A stretch of DNA of 9,846 nucleotides from Candidatus Gastranaerophilales bacterium. Lineage in GTDB: Bacteria; Cyanobacteriota; Vampirovibrionia; Gastranaerophilales; Gastranaerophilaceae. Location of the stretch: positions 358 through 10,203 of the forward strand of contig JAJPXE010000179.1 in the NCBI GenBank assembly GCA_021205645.1, read 5' to 3'. The translations under genes were made by a program, and so were the position numbers. Below, piece after piece: positions 1 through 5,597 of this stretch (within the stretch, counting starts at the first letter, position 1; the number at the start of each line of letters is the position of its first letter). The notes beneath the pieces were generated by a model. It did no database searches. It was not told the origin of the DNA and was given only the letters and a program-made list of their open reading frames with translations.

Positions 1-453
1 AGCCTTAATTGCAGCGACTTCAGGATGTTCGGATTTGCCGACTATAACAAGAAAATAGTCTTTTTTTGCAAGTTCAATAGCCTGCTGTTGGACTTTTTTA
101 ACGTCAAGACAGGTCAAATCAACTACTTCGTACCCTGCGTTTTTAATATTTTCAAAATCTTTAGGAGAGGCACCGTGACTTCTGATTACACAAATTCCGT
201 CACCTTTTTCCGGCAGTTTGCTTATGGTTTTTATCCCTAATTCATCCAATTCCTGTATTACCTGTGTGTTATGTATAAGCTCACCAAGCACACAGATATT
301 CTTATCCGGATTATCCGCCTTTAGCTTTTTTACAGTATCCACTGCCCGCTTTACGCCGTAACAAAAGCCTGCATATTTTGCTGATTTTATATTTCGTTTT
401 TTCAAATAATGTTTACAACTTTCAATAAGACTGGGGATTTCTCCCTGTGACAT
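1..453 (-). CDS. ispH: 4-hydroxy-3-methylbut-2-enyl diphosphate reductase (IspH/LytB), N-terminal 151 residues, cut by window edge
   Basis: IspH catalyses the last step of the MEP isoprenoid pathway, reducing HMBPP to IPP and DMAPP with a [4Fe-4S] cluster in the cytoplasm. The 151 visible codons are open to the window edge, so the gene continues outside; the family is usually about 280-310 residues. Visible signatures are FCYGVKRAV with the first cluster cysteine at C31, ELIHNTQVI with H61, IRSHGAS with H93, DLTCLDV with the second cluster cysteine C115, and VGKSEHPEV with H143. These correspond to the known cluster ligands and substrate-binding histidines. The third cysteine and the SGAS/TPG-type C-terminal motifs are not in the window. 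I chose the ATG at 453; no Shine-Dalgarno precedes it, and a -10-like TATAGT lies 7 nt upstream, suggesting a leaderless message. It lies 85 nt downstream of uppP on the same strand, so readthrough from queD-uppP is also possible. Confidence 0.95.
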   Translation of the reverse strand, partial: MSQGEIPSLIESCKHYLKKRNIKSAKYAGFCYGVKRAVDTVKKLKADNPDKNICVLGELIHNTQVIQELDELGIKTISKLPEKGDGICVIRSHGASPKDFENIKNAGYEVVDLTCLDVKKVQQQAIELAKKDYFLVIVGKSEHPEVAAIKA

Positions 454-460
454 TTATTAA

Positions 461-466
461 ACTATA
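461..466 (-). promoter_or_regulatory. possible -10 element of a leaderless ispH transcript
   Basis: On the minus strand TATAGT is followed by exactly 7 nt and then the ispH ATG, the same geometry as TATAAT-7 nt-ATG at uvrC in this window. There is no ribosome binding site before the ATG. No good -35 is visible at 16-18 nt; a TTGATA lies closer, 12 nt upstream, so the assignment is weak. Confidence 0.3.
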
Positions 467-538
467 AACATTTTTTGATATCAAGCGATTTTTCTAATAA
501 AACTTGCTTTTGTCTGTCTTGAGATTTTTTGCACTTTT

Positions 539-1384
539 TTATGCAAAAGTGAAAAATATGGCAGCTGCAAAACCTGCTGCAAAGCAATAATATGCAAACG
601 CTCTCAATGAGTATTTTGCGAGAAAATTAAGAAAATATTTAATGCAAAAATATCCGACAACAGCAGAAACAATTGTTCCGATAAGGATATTAGTCCAGTT
701 ATATGATAGAAGTTCTGTAATATTGATTTCTTTAAGCGGATAGACAATAGATGCTCCGAGAATAATCGGTATACTTAAAAGAAAAGAGTATCTTGCACAG
801 GCAACTCTGCTTGTTTTGTTAAACATGCCTGCGGCGATAGTCCAGCCTGAGCGTGAAAACCCGGGAAGAACTGCGAATCCTTGTGCAATCGACATTAAAA
901 CAGCAGTTTTAAGAGAAACTTTATCGGATTTTTTATTTAATGAGTCGGAATATTTTTCTGCCCCTGAGAGCATTCCACCTGTCACTATCAGCAGCACTCC
1001 GACAACAGCGGGCGTCTCCATAAGTCTTTCAGCGGTGTCGTTCATCATTAGAGCGGTTATAATTGTTATAATCGTGCCGATAATTATGTATAGTCCTAAT
1101 TTTGCGTTATAATCCGAAAAATTTTTAGTTTTAATACCCGTGACAAGTGCATTCCAAATTTCTGAAACTTCTTTCCGAAAAAAAATGAGAACTGCAATAA
1201 GTGTTCCGATATGCAGCATCATACTTAGAACAATATCATATGATGAGTTTTCTTTTATCGGGTTATGAGTAATCAGTTGTATGAGATGTGATGTAAATAC
1301 GAGATGTGCGGAGCTTGACACCGGCAAGAACTCGCTCAATCCCTGAACGATACCCATAATTATAACCTTTAATAATGCAATCAT
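539..1384 (-). CDS. uppP: undecaprenyl-diphosphatase UppP (BacA)
   Basis: This integral membrane phosphatase removes a phosphate from undecaprenyl diphosphate, regenerating the lipid carrier for peptidoglycan and other envelope polymers; extra copies confer bacitracin tolerance. The 281 residues match the family length. The first catalytic motif is QGLSEFLPVSSSAHLV (residues 14-29; E18, S24 and H27 correspond to the family's catalytic Glu/Ser/His). The second is LPGFSRSGWT (173-182, with the phosphate-binding R178). Hydrophobic segments run throughout, consistent with the multi-spanning fold. A GGGAGA Shine-Dalgarno sits about 7 nt before the ATG. The gene starts 15 nt after queD, so the two are almost certainly co-transcribed. 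Functionally it also fits ispH downstream, since undecaprenyl phosphate is built from IspH products. Confidence 0.96.
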   Translation of the reverse strand: MIALLKVIIMGIVQGLSEFLPVSSSAHLVFTSHLIQLITHNPIKENSSYDIVLSMMLHIGTLIAVLIFFRKEVSEIWNALVTGIKTKNFSDYNAKLGLYIIIGTIITIITALMMNDTAERLMETPAVVGVLLIVTGGMLSGAEKYSDSLNKKSDKVSLKTAVLMSIAQGFAVLPGFSRSGWTIAAGMFNKTSRVACARYSFLLSIPIILGASIVYPLKEINITELLSYNWTNILIGTIVSAVVGYFCIKYFLNFLAKYSLRAFAYYCFAAGFAAAIFFTFA

Positions 1385-1399
1385 TCATTTTCTCCCGAA

Positions 1400-1756
1400 T
1401 TATTCAAAATAACTTGCACAGCAGGATGCCGTTTCCCAGATAGAGATTTTACTAACCTGTGGGATTCGGAGTTTAATTTTCTGATAAATAAATCTTGCCA
1501 GAATTTCGCTGCTCGGGCTTATACCTTTAAAATCAACCAATTCGTTTATATCTTTATGGTCAAGCATGTCAAGTACGGATTTAAGAGCTTTTTTGAGCAG
1601 TTTATAATCAATGAGAATGTTGCTTTTATTCAATTCAGTTCCCCGAACGAAAGCCTCAACGAGCCAATTATGTCCGTGCTGGTTTTCGCATTCTCCGTCG
1701 TAGTTCAGCAGGTGGTGTGCAGCTGAAAAATACAGTTGTGTTTTTATTTCGTACAT
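1400..1756 (-). CDS. queD: 6-carboxy-5,6,7,8-tetrahydropterin synthase QueD (PTPS/6-pyruvoyl-tetrahydropterin synthase family)
   Basis: QueD converts 7,8-dihydroneopterin triphosphate to 6-carboxytetrahydropterin on the route to preQ0 and queuosine. With the ATG at 1756 the protein has 118 residues, normal for short QueD. Zinc ligands are visible: H14 in FSAAHHL and H27/H29 in the CENQHGHNW motif, with C23 as the catalytic cysteine of the CxxxHGH signature. ILIDYKLLKK (47-56), LDHKDIN (65-71, catalytic Asp-His pair) and the late WETA with E108 complete the family pattern. The frame is open a further 14 codons to an ATG at 1798, but GGGGAGAA lies 6 nt before the 1756 ATG, so I prefer the shorter form. 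It leads a minus-strand operon with uppP, transcribed away from infA. I saw no convincing preQ1 riboswitch upstream. Another PTPS-family activity is the alternative. Confidence 0.92.
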   Translation of the reverse strand: MYEIKTQLYFSAAHHLLNYDGECENQHGHNWLVEAFVRGTELNKSNILIDYKLLKKALKSVLDMLDHKDINELVDFKGISPSSEILARFIYQKIKLRIPQVSKISIWETASCCASYFE

Positions 1757-1781
1757 AAATTCTCCCCATGATTTAGAATAT

Positions 1782-1802
1782 TTATTTGATATTCTCAAAT
1801 AA
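1782..1802. repeat. perfect 8-bp inverted repeat in the queD leader
   Basis: TTATTTGA and TCAAATAA are exact reverse complements separated by TATTC. The centre is about 36 bp upstream of the preferred queD start. It could be an operator for queD-uppP or a chance dyad in AT-rich DNA. Confidence 0.45.
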
Positions 1803-1910
1803 TTTTACAATAAACATAGTAAATTTGATACAAAAGAACGAATTTGATTGTTTAATTCACCTAGCAAAAATTGAGATAATTAAGAAATGTTAAGCGGCAT
1901 CCTTTAAAAC

Positions 1911-1932
1911 TGCAATATGTGCATATTTTGCA
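1911..1932. repeat. imperfect dyad in the divergent promoter region
   Basis: GCAATATG and CATATTTTGC are complementary apart from two extra T residues, around a central TG; AATATG-TG-CATATT is exact inside it. It lies between the two divergent promoters and could bind a regulator. AT-richness makes chance occurrence plausible. Confidence 0.3.
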
Positions 1933-1998
1933 TGTTCAACAACAACTTGAATATGTGGTATTATTAAATAAACAAATCAGATGGTTTTTAAAAAATAC

Positions 1999-2020
1999 GG
2001 TTAAATTGCGGTTAAATTGC
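1999..2020. repeat. tandem 11-bp direct repeat upstream of the infA promoter
   Basis: GGTTAAATTGC occurs twice back to back (1999-2009 and 2010-2020) and ends immediately before the proposed -35 hexamer. The 11-bp period places both copies on the same helix face, as expected for a tandem activator site, though replication slippage could also produce it. Confidence 0.5.
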
Positions 2021-2051
2021 TTGCATTAAGATATTCAGCAAATATTATAAT
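2021..2051 (+). promoter_or_regulatory. sigma70-type promoter for the infA-rpsI ribosomal operon
   Basis: TTGCAT (2021-2026) pairs either with TATAAT (2046-2051, a long 19-bp spacer) or with the overlapping TATTAT (2043-2048, 16-bp spacer). Transcription would start near 2055-2059, giving an infA leader of roughly 45 nt. It is the best promoter-like pair in the 346-bp gap and lies at the right distance from the first gene. Confidence 0.55.
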
Positions 2052-2056
2052 AAAGG

Positions 2057-2071
2057 GTGCATAGTGTGCAC
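2057..2071 (+). other. small hairpin at the predicted 5' end of the infA operon transcript
   Basis: GTGCA and TGCAC pair around a TAGTG loop (5 bp). The position coincides with the transcription start predicted from the upstream -10 box, so the RNA would begin with a short stem. Confidence 0.35.
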
Positions 2072-2102
2072 TCAAATTTAGTCGAATTTAAAAGAGGATT
2101 AA

Positions 2103-2318
2103 ATGGCCAAAGATGTAATAGAGATAGAAGGTACCATTTTGGAATCGATGCCGAATGCAATGTTCAGGGTGAAACTTGAAAACGGGCATGAGATACTTGC
2201 CCATATTTCGGGAAAAATAAGGAAGAATTTCATTAGAATTTTACCGGGAGACAGGGTGAAAGTTGAAATGACACCATACGATTTATCAAAGGGCAGAATA
2301 ACTTTCAGACTAAAATAG
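2103..2318 (+). CDS. infA: translation initiation factor IF-1
   Basis: IF-1 binds the 30S A site during initiation, together with IF-2 and IF-3. The 71 residues form a single S1-type OB fold. They start MAKDVIEIEGTILE and include the family-typical blocks FRVKLENGHEILAHISGK (about 21-38), LPGDRVKVEMTPYDLSKGR (about 47-65) and the ITFRLK end. AGAGGAT gives a Shine-Dalgarno 5-10 nt before the ATG. It is the first gene after the divergent promoter region and precedes rpmJ by 33 nt. In many bacteria infA sits behind secY-adk-map, so a transcript starting here means the alpha cluster is separated from the S10/spc clusters. Confidence 0.98.
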   Translation: MAKDVIEIEGTILESMPNAMFRVKLENGHEILAHISGKIRKNFIRILPGDRVKVEMTPYDLSKGRITFRLK

Positions 2319-2351
2319 AAAACAGTAGGAAATAAAGTAAAGGATAAAAAA

Positions 2352-2465
2352 ATGAAAACCAGATCATCAGTAAAACCAATGTGTGACAAATGCAAGGTTA
2401 TCAGAAGAAAGGGCAGAGTGGCAGTAATCTGTGAAAACCCCAAGCATAAACAAAGACAGGGATAA
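2352..2465 (+). CDS. rpmJ: 50S ribosomal protein L36 (bL36, zinc-binding form)
   Basis: L36 is the smallest large-subunit protein and stabilises 23S rRNA folding near the peptidyl-transferase side. The 37 residues are full length for the family. They contain the zinc-binding set C11, C14, C27 and H32 (CDKC followed by CENPKH), so this is the C+ form. The lysine/arginine-rich RRKGRVAVI core and the KHKQRQG end are typical. AAAGGAT lies about 7 nt before the ATG at 2352. It lies between infA and rpsM, the standard position. Confidence 0.97.
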   Translation: MKTRSSVKPMCDKCKVIRRKGRVAVICENPKHKQRQG

Positions 2466-2718
2466 ATTTTGCATGGAGTGCGGGCCGGTTGGGTCAGCCT
2501 GACTAAAAGCGTCACGGTATTTGTAAATGACAATTTATAATACAGTTTAAAACAATATTTATACATATCGAGAGTCTGACTTCAAGACTAAAAACAGGAA
2601 GTGGAGAGGAAGTATTTATCCCTCTTACTCAAAAAAATCTAACAACCGTTGCGGGAAATCCGGGGTCAATAATAAATCAGGGTATATCCGCAAGCCAAAA
2701 CAAAAAGGAGAAAAATAA
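2466..2718 (+). other. long spacer between rpmJ and rpsM; possible structured leader of rpsM
   Basis: These 253 nt inside a ribosomal operon hold no confident gene. The first ~50 nt are GC-richer than the rest and contain the short inverted repeat GTCA-GCC-TGAC. A TATAAT at 2536-2541 lacks a good -35. A frame from 2551 stays open for 55 codons and stops (TAA 2716-2718) immediately before the rpsM ATG, but it has no ATG, GTG or TTG start, so I do not call it. A hairpin at 2649-2693 lies just upstream of the AAGGAG ribosome binding site of rpsM. Confidence 0.6.
2649..2693 (+). promoter_or_regulatory. candidate hairpin upstream of rpsM (possible r-protein autoregulatory element)
   Basis: TTGCGG (2649-2654) and CCGCAA (2688-2693) are perfect complements. 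An inner stem of ATCC (2658-2661) with GGGT (2680-2683, one G-U pair) closes an 18-nt loop. The structure ends about 12 nt before the AAGGAG of rpsM. In E. coli, S4 represses the alpha operon by binding an RNA structure upstream of rpsM; applying that here is inference from position only. Confidence 0.35.
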
Positions 2719-3084
2719 ATGGCAAGATTAGTAGGGGTTGATTTACCCCGTAACAAAAGACTGGAAGTTGCATTAACCTATATATACGGTATAGGACCGA
2801 CAAGAAGCAAGAAAATCCTTGCTGCAACAGGAATTTCACCTGATTTAAGGACGGATGATTTGACTGATGAAGATATCAAGCTGTTGAGAAATGAACTTTC
2901 AAACTATCATATAGAAGGTGACCTCAGAAGAGAAGTTTCCATGAACATTAAGCGTTTACAGGAAATAAACTCATATCGGGGAATGCGTCATAAGAGAAAC
3001 CTACCTTGCAGAGGTCAGAGAACAAAGACTAATGCAAGAACCAGACGCGGCAAAAAAACGGGTCCTATCGCTAAGAAGAAATAA
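2719..3084 (+). CDS. rpsM: 30S ribosomal protein S13 (uS13)
   Basis: S13 sits in the head of the 30S subunit, contacts S19, the P-site tRNA and the 50S bridge B1. At 121 residues it is full length. It shows the N-terminal ARLVGVDLPRNKRLEVALTY block, the helix-hairpin-like GIGPTRSKKILA (about 25-36), the RGMRHKRNLPCRGQRTKTNA signature (about 87-106) and a basic C-terminal tail RTRRGKKTGPIAKKK that reaches tRNA. AAAAAGGAGAAAAATAA before the ATG is a strong ribosome binding site. Its TAA stop overlaps the ATG of a 35-codon ORF (TAATG), and rpsK follows 160 nt later. Confidence 0.98.
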   Translation: MARLVGVDLPRNKRLEVALTYIYGIGPTRSKKILAATGISPDLRTDDLTDEDIKLLRNELSNYHIEGDLRREVSMNIKRLQEINSYRGMRHKRNLPCRGQRTKTNARTRRGKKTGPIAKKK

Positions 3085-3191
3085 TGCAAGTGAGCAGAGA
3101 ACACCTGCCGAACAAAACAGTTCAACGGATTGTTTTGTATGATGAGGATAACGGTGATAATGAATCGTTAGAGCAGCCGGTAACCCGCTGA
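3084..3191 (+). CDS. possible small protein, 35 residues, translationally coupled to rpsM
   Basis: The ATG overlaps the last base of the rpsM stop (TAATG), the same arrangement as the rplM/rpsI junction in this operon, which suggests termination-reinitiation. The frame then stays open for 35 codons. I do not recognise the product. It begins MQVSREHLPNKT, has a basic first half and an acidic DEDNGDNESLE stretch (about 20-30), and ends EQPVTR. No membrane segment, cysteine or known motif is visible. Its 3' half coincides with possible RNA stems: AACGGT/ATCGTT at about 3149-3168, and CAGC/GCTG at 3174-3190. The stretch may therefore be spacer RNA rather than coding. Length alone gives little statistical support. 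Confidence 0.35.
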   Translation: MQVSREHLPNKTVQRIVLYDEDNGDNESLEQPVTR

Positions 3192-3244
3192 GCAAGAGCT
3201 GAAAAGACAAAATAAATAAACAAATAATATAAAGGATAAAGAAA

Positions 3245-3631
3245 ATGGCAAGACCACAAAAAACAAAGAAAAAAGAAAAGAAGAATGTATTGCAAGGTGT
3301 AGTACATATTCAATCTACCTTTAACAACACGATTGTAACTTCAACAGATACTCAAGGTAATGCAATTGCCTGGGCAACTGCAGGAGCAACCGGTTTTAAA
3401 GGAGCAAGAAAAGGTACTCCGTTTGCAGCACAGTCAGCAGCGGAATTAGTTGCTAAAAAGTCAATAGACCAGGGTATGAAAAAAGTAGAAGTTTATATCA
3501 AAGGTCCCGGCTCAGGCAGAGAAACTGCTATAAGAGCTATTCAGGCTGCAGGACTGGAAATTACATTAATCAAGGACGTAACACCTATTCCGCATAACGG
3601 ATGCCGTCCGCCGAAAAAACGCAGAGTTTAA
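3245..3631 (+). CDS. rpsK: 30S ribosomal protein S11 (uS11)
   Basis: S11 lies on the 30S platform, near the E-site/P-site mRNA path, with S6/S18/S7 neighbours. The 128 residues are full length. Recognisable blocks are the lysine-rich N-terminus ARPQKTKKKEKKN, VHIQSTFNNTIVTSTDTQGN (about 21-40), GATGFKGARKGTPFAAQSAA (about 47-66), YIKGPGSGRETAIRA (about 84-98) and the diagnostic C-terminus TPIPHNGCRPPKKRRV. The start follows AAAGGATAAAGAAA, and the 50 nt upstream are very AT-rich. It is preceded by a 160-nt spacer and followed by a 117-nt spacer before rpsD. Confidence 0.98.
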   Translation: MARPQKTKKKEKKNVLQGVVHIQSTFNNTIVTSTDTQGNAIAWATAGATGFKGARKGTPFAAQSAAELVAKKSIDQGMKKVEVYIKGPGSGRETAIRAIQAAGLEITLIKDVTPIPHNGCRPPKKRRV

Positions 3632-3689
3632 TCTGATTAGACAGGCTTAAAAGTAAATAAGCCGGCAATGTAAAACATAGTAACACAAG

Positions 3690-3723
3690 GGTGAGAGCCC
3701 GCAAGGGTCATAGGTGCCTCACC
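3690..3723 (+). promoter_or_regulatory. structured RNA element upstream of rpsD (candidate S4 autoregulatory leader)
   Basis: GGTGAG (3690-3695) pairs perfectly with CTCACC (3718-3723). Inside is a short stem GCCC/GGGT capped by a GCAA (GNRA-type) tetraloop at 3701-3704. The 3' arm can instead pair locally as GGTG-CCT-CACC (3713-3723), giving two mutually exclusive folds. The element ends 10 nt before the AGGAG of rpsD (3733-3737). S4 is a known autoregulator of alpha/rpsD operons; linking this element to S4 is inference from position and shape. The surrounding spacer 3632-3748 has no ORF. Confidence 0.45.
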
Positions 3724-3748
3724 GCAAGACAAAAGGAGAATATACTGT

Positions 3749-4351
3749 ATGGCTAGATATACAGGACCTACAAATAAACTGTTCCGTAACTACGGAGTAA
3801 AAGATTTATCAAACAGAAAGTTGACTTCTTCAATGCGACAGAGTGCTTCGGGTCAGCACGGAGCTGTCAGAAAGAAACTTTCCGAGTATGCAATTCACTT
3901 GAACGAAAAGCAAAAAATCAGAATGACTTATTTAGTCAGCGAAAAACAATTCGCTAAATACTACAGCGAAGCAGCAAGAAAAAAGGGTGTAACCGGTACC
4001 ATTTTGTTACAAATCCTTGAATCAAGATTAGATAATGTCTTGTATAAGTCAGGTTTTGGCGTAACACGCAAACAGTCAAGACAAATCGTTAATCACGGTC
4101 ATGTATTGGTTAACGGCAGAAAAGTTGATATTCCGTCCTACATATTAAAAGCAGGCGATGTCGTTTCTGTTAAGGCTAAAAGCTCAAATTACCTGAAAAA
4201 TGTTATGGCAACAATAGATTTATCGTGTTCTCCCGCGTGGGTGACCGTTGATAAAGATACGTTGAAAATCACATTCGACAGAGTTCCGGAAAGGGAAGAA
4301 TTAGATCCTGACTTTAAGGAACAACTTGTAATTGAGTATTACTCTAAATAA
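3749..4351 (+). CDS. rpsD: 30S ribosomal protein S4 (uS4, zinc-free form)
   Basis: S4 nucleates 30S assembly by binding the 16S 5' domain, and in many bacteria represses its own operon. The 200 residues are full length. The N-terminal region MARYTGPTNKLFRNYGVKDL has no paired cysteines, so this is the C-minus form. GQHGAVRKKLSEYAIHLNEK (about 35-54) and the S4 RNA-binding domain follow (about 90-155: LESRLDNVLYKSGFGVTRKQ, IVNHGHVLVNGRKVDIPSY). It ends in LVIEYYSK. The ribosome binding site is AAAAGGAGAATATACTGT. Its place between rpsK and rpoA matches Firmicutes; in typical cyanobacteria rpsD is elsewhere, while the sequence itself reads as cyanobacterial to me. rpoA starts 22 nt downstream. 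Confidence 0.98.
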   Translation: MARYTGPTNKLFRNYGVKDLSNRKLTSSMRQSASGQHGAVRKKLSEYAIHLNEKQKIRMTYLVSEKQFAKYYSEAARKKGVTGTILLQILESRLDNVLYKSGFGVTRKQSRQIVNHGHVLVNGRKVDIPSYILKAGDVVSVKAKSSNYLKNVMATIDLSCSPAWVTVDKDTLKITFDRVPEREELDPDFKEQLVIEYYSK

Positions 4352-4373
4352 TCTGATAGGAGAAAATATAATT

Positions 4374-5378
4374 ATGGAATTAGAAATTAAAACTGTTAAT
4401 ACTGCCACAAGTTCAGACGGCTCTCAATATGGTAAATATGTAATCAGCCCTCTGGAAAGAGGTTTTGGTATAACCATAGGTAACTCACTGAGAAGAGTTT
4501 TGTTGTCAAGTCTTGAAGGAACAGCGGTTACAGCTGCAAGAATAGAGGGTATAACCCACGAGTACACAGCAATTCCGGGTGTATTGGAAGATGTTGTCGA
4601 TGTTCTGCTTAATTTCAAAGGATTGGCTATAAAAACCGATTCTAAAGAAGCACAAACTTTAAGAATTGATATAGATAAACCCGGACCTGTGCTTGCAAGT
4701 GACATCCAATTACCGGCAGGAGTTAAGATTGTTAACCCGGATTGGCTGATATGTACTATTGCAGAGGGCGGCAGTTTCCACGCTGAAATTACTGTTGAAA
4801 CGGGCAAAGGTTATGTGCCGAATGATGTTCCGCGCAACAAAGAAGGCGTTGCTATTGATATGTTACCGATAGATGCAACTTTTATGCCTGTCAAACGTGT
4901 TAAATATGATGTCGAAAATACACGTGTAGGCGGCTCAATCGATTTTGATAAATTAACAATTGAAATTTGGTCAAACGGTACAGTTGATGTTACAACAGCA
5001 CTGACTCAGGCTGCTAATCTGCTGATTGAACACTTTGTCCAGATTGCTTCTATATCAGGGCAGGCACCTGTACTTACTTCTTATGAAAAAGCTCCTTCGG
5101 ATATGATTATTGAAGATGTTGTTGAAGAAGTTTCGGAAGAAGAACCGTCTATTTCCATTGAAGAGTTGGATCTTTCCGTAAGAGCATACAACTGCTTGAA
5201 AAGAGCAAGTATCAACTCTATGGCTGAATTATTAAAAAAATCGGAACATGATTTGTTAATAATTAAGAATTTCGGTAAAAAATCGGCAGATGAAGTTATA
5301 GAGAAACTACACGAGCACGGATTAGACTTAGCGCCAAATCCTGAGATGGACGAAGACGGTATCCTAATCGGTGATTAG
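4374..5378 (+). CDS. rpoA: DNA-directed RNA polymerase subunit alpha
   Basis: RpoA dimerises to initiate RNA polymerase assembly; its C-terminal domain binds UP elements and activators. I place the start at the ATG at 4374, preceded by ATAGGAGAAAATATAATT, giving 334 residues. The frame is open upstream to an ATG at 4332, but that lies inside rpsD and lacks a binding site. The N-terminal domain has YGKYVISPLERGFGITIGNS, LRRVLLSSLEGTAVTAARIE and GVLEDVVDVLLNFK, then the insert and dimerisation parts to about residue 230. A glutamate-rich linker (EDVVEEVSEEEP, about 246-257) leads to the CTD (IEELDLSVRAYNCLKRASIN and IKNFGKKSADEVIEKL, about 260-320). No domain is missing. A 215-nt spacer separates it from rplQ. 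Confidence 0.98.
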   Translation: MELEIKTVNTATSSDGSQYGKYVISPLERGFGITIGNSLRRVLLSSLEGTAVTAARIEGITHEYTAIPGVLEDVVDVLLNFKGLAIKTDSKEAQTLRIDIDKPGPVLASDIQLPAGVKIVNPDWLICTIAEGGSFHAEITVETGKGYVPNDVPRNKEGVAIDMLPIDATFMPVKRVKYDVENTRVGGSIDFDKLTIEIWSNGTVDVTTALTQAANLLIEHFVQIASISGQAPVLTSYEKAPSDMIIEDVVEEVSEEEPSISIEELDLSVRAYNCLKRASINSMAELLKKSEHDLLIIKNFGKKSADEVIEKLHEHGLDLAPNPEMDEDGILIGD

Positions 5379-5435
5379 CCGAGGGGTGGTAAATGTTAGA
5401 GGTAAAAGTAAGGAGTAAACGTATAAGGGTAAGAT

Positions 5436-5597
5436 GTGATTGAATTTGATGCTGCAATTGCTCCGAAAGCGGACAATAATCTAAAAACAAGAATGTTCTC
5501 CGCTTATACAAAAAACAAGTATTTACACCTGAAACCTCAAAGACTCTCGGAAAAAGAAATACAAATAGTAAAAATAATAAGGAAACGAAGAAAATGA
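5436..5597 (+). CDS. possible small basic protein, 53 residues, overlapping the rplQ start
   Basis: A frame from GTG at 5436, preceded by AAGGG at 6 nt spacing, runs 53 codons and ends in a TGA that overlaps the rplQ ATG (ATGA), a typical coupling arrangement. An in-frame TAA lies just upstream at 5430-5432, so GTG is the first usable start; the internal ATG at 5493 is an alternative. I do not recognise the protein. It begins MIEFDAAIAPKADNNLKTRM, has a mixed middle (YTKNKYLHLKPQRLSEKE) and ends in a very basic IIRKRRK. There are no cysteines or membrane segments. Such a tail could bind RNA, but the composition also follows from purine-rich spacer DNA. It may be non-coding leader sequence of rplQ. 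Confidence 0.35.
   Translation: MIEFDAAIAPKADNNLKTRMFSAYTKNKYLHLKPQRLSEKEIQIVKIIRKRRK

Larger units (their letters stand above)
1757..2102. other. divergent intergenic region between queD (minus) and infA (plus)
   Basis: This AT-rich, 346-bp stretch has no convincing gene. It should contain the promoters of both the queD-uppP operon and the ribosomal operon. I can see an 8-bp inverted repeat near queD (1782-1802), an imperfect dyad in the middle (1911-1932), a tandem 11-bp repeat (1999-2020), a sigma70-like promoter for infA (2021-2051) and a small hairpin (2057-2071). No good minus-strand -35/-10 pair stood out; TACTAT and TAAAAT boxes occur upstream of queD without clear -35 partners. Confidence 0.7.

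Noticed and set aside
25..240. Plus-strand ORF of 71 codons at the window start
   Set aside because: Antisense to ispH, whose conserved Cys and His motifs make the minus strand the real one.
2536..2541. TATAAT as an internal promoter before rpsM
   Set aside because: No -35-like hexamer is present 16-18 nt upstream, and AT-rich DNA produces such words by chance.
2099..2566. 155-codon minus-strand ORF across infA and rpmJ
   Set aside because: Lies antisense to two certain ribosomal-operon genes and its translation has no family resemblance.
2551..2718. 55-codon open frame in the rpmJ-rpsM spacer ending at the rpsM start
   Set aside because: It contains no ATG, GTG or TTG in frame and no ribosome binding site at its 5' end; only an ATT near 2557 could start it. 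Noted under the spacer instead of called as a gene.
4332..4373. Upstream ATG extension of rpoA
   Set aside because: The extension lies inside rpsD and lacks a binding site, whereas the ATG at 4374 follows AGGAGAA and gives the standard N-terminus.
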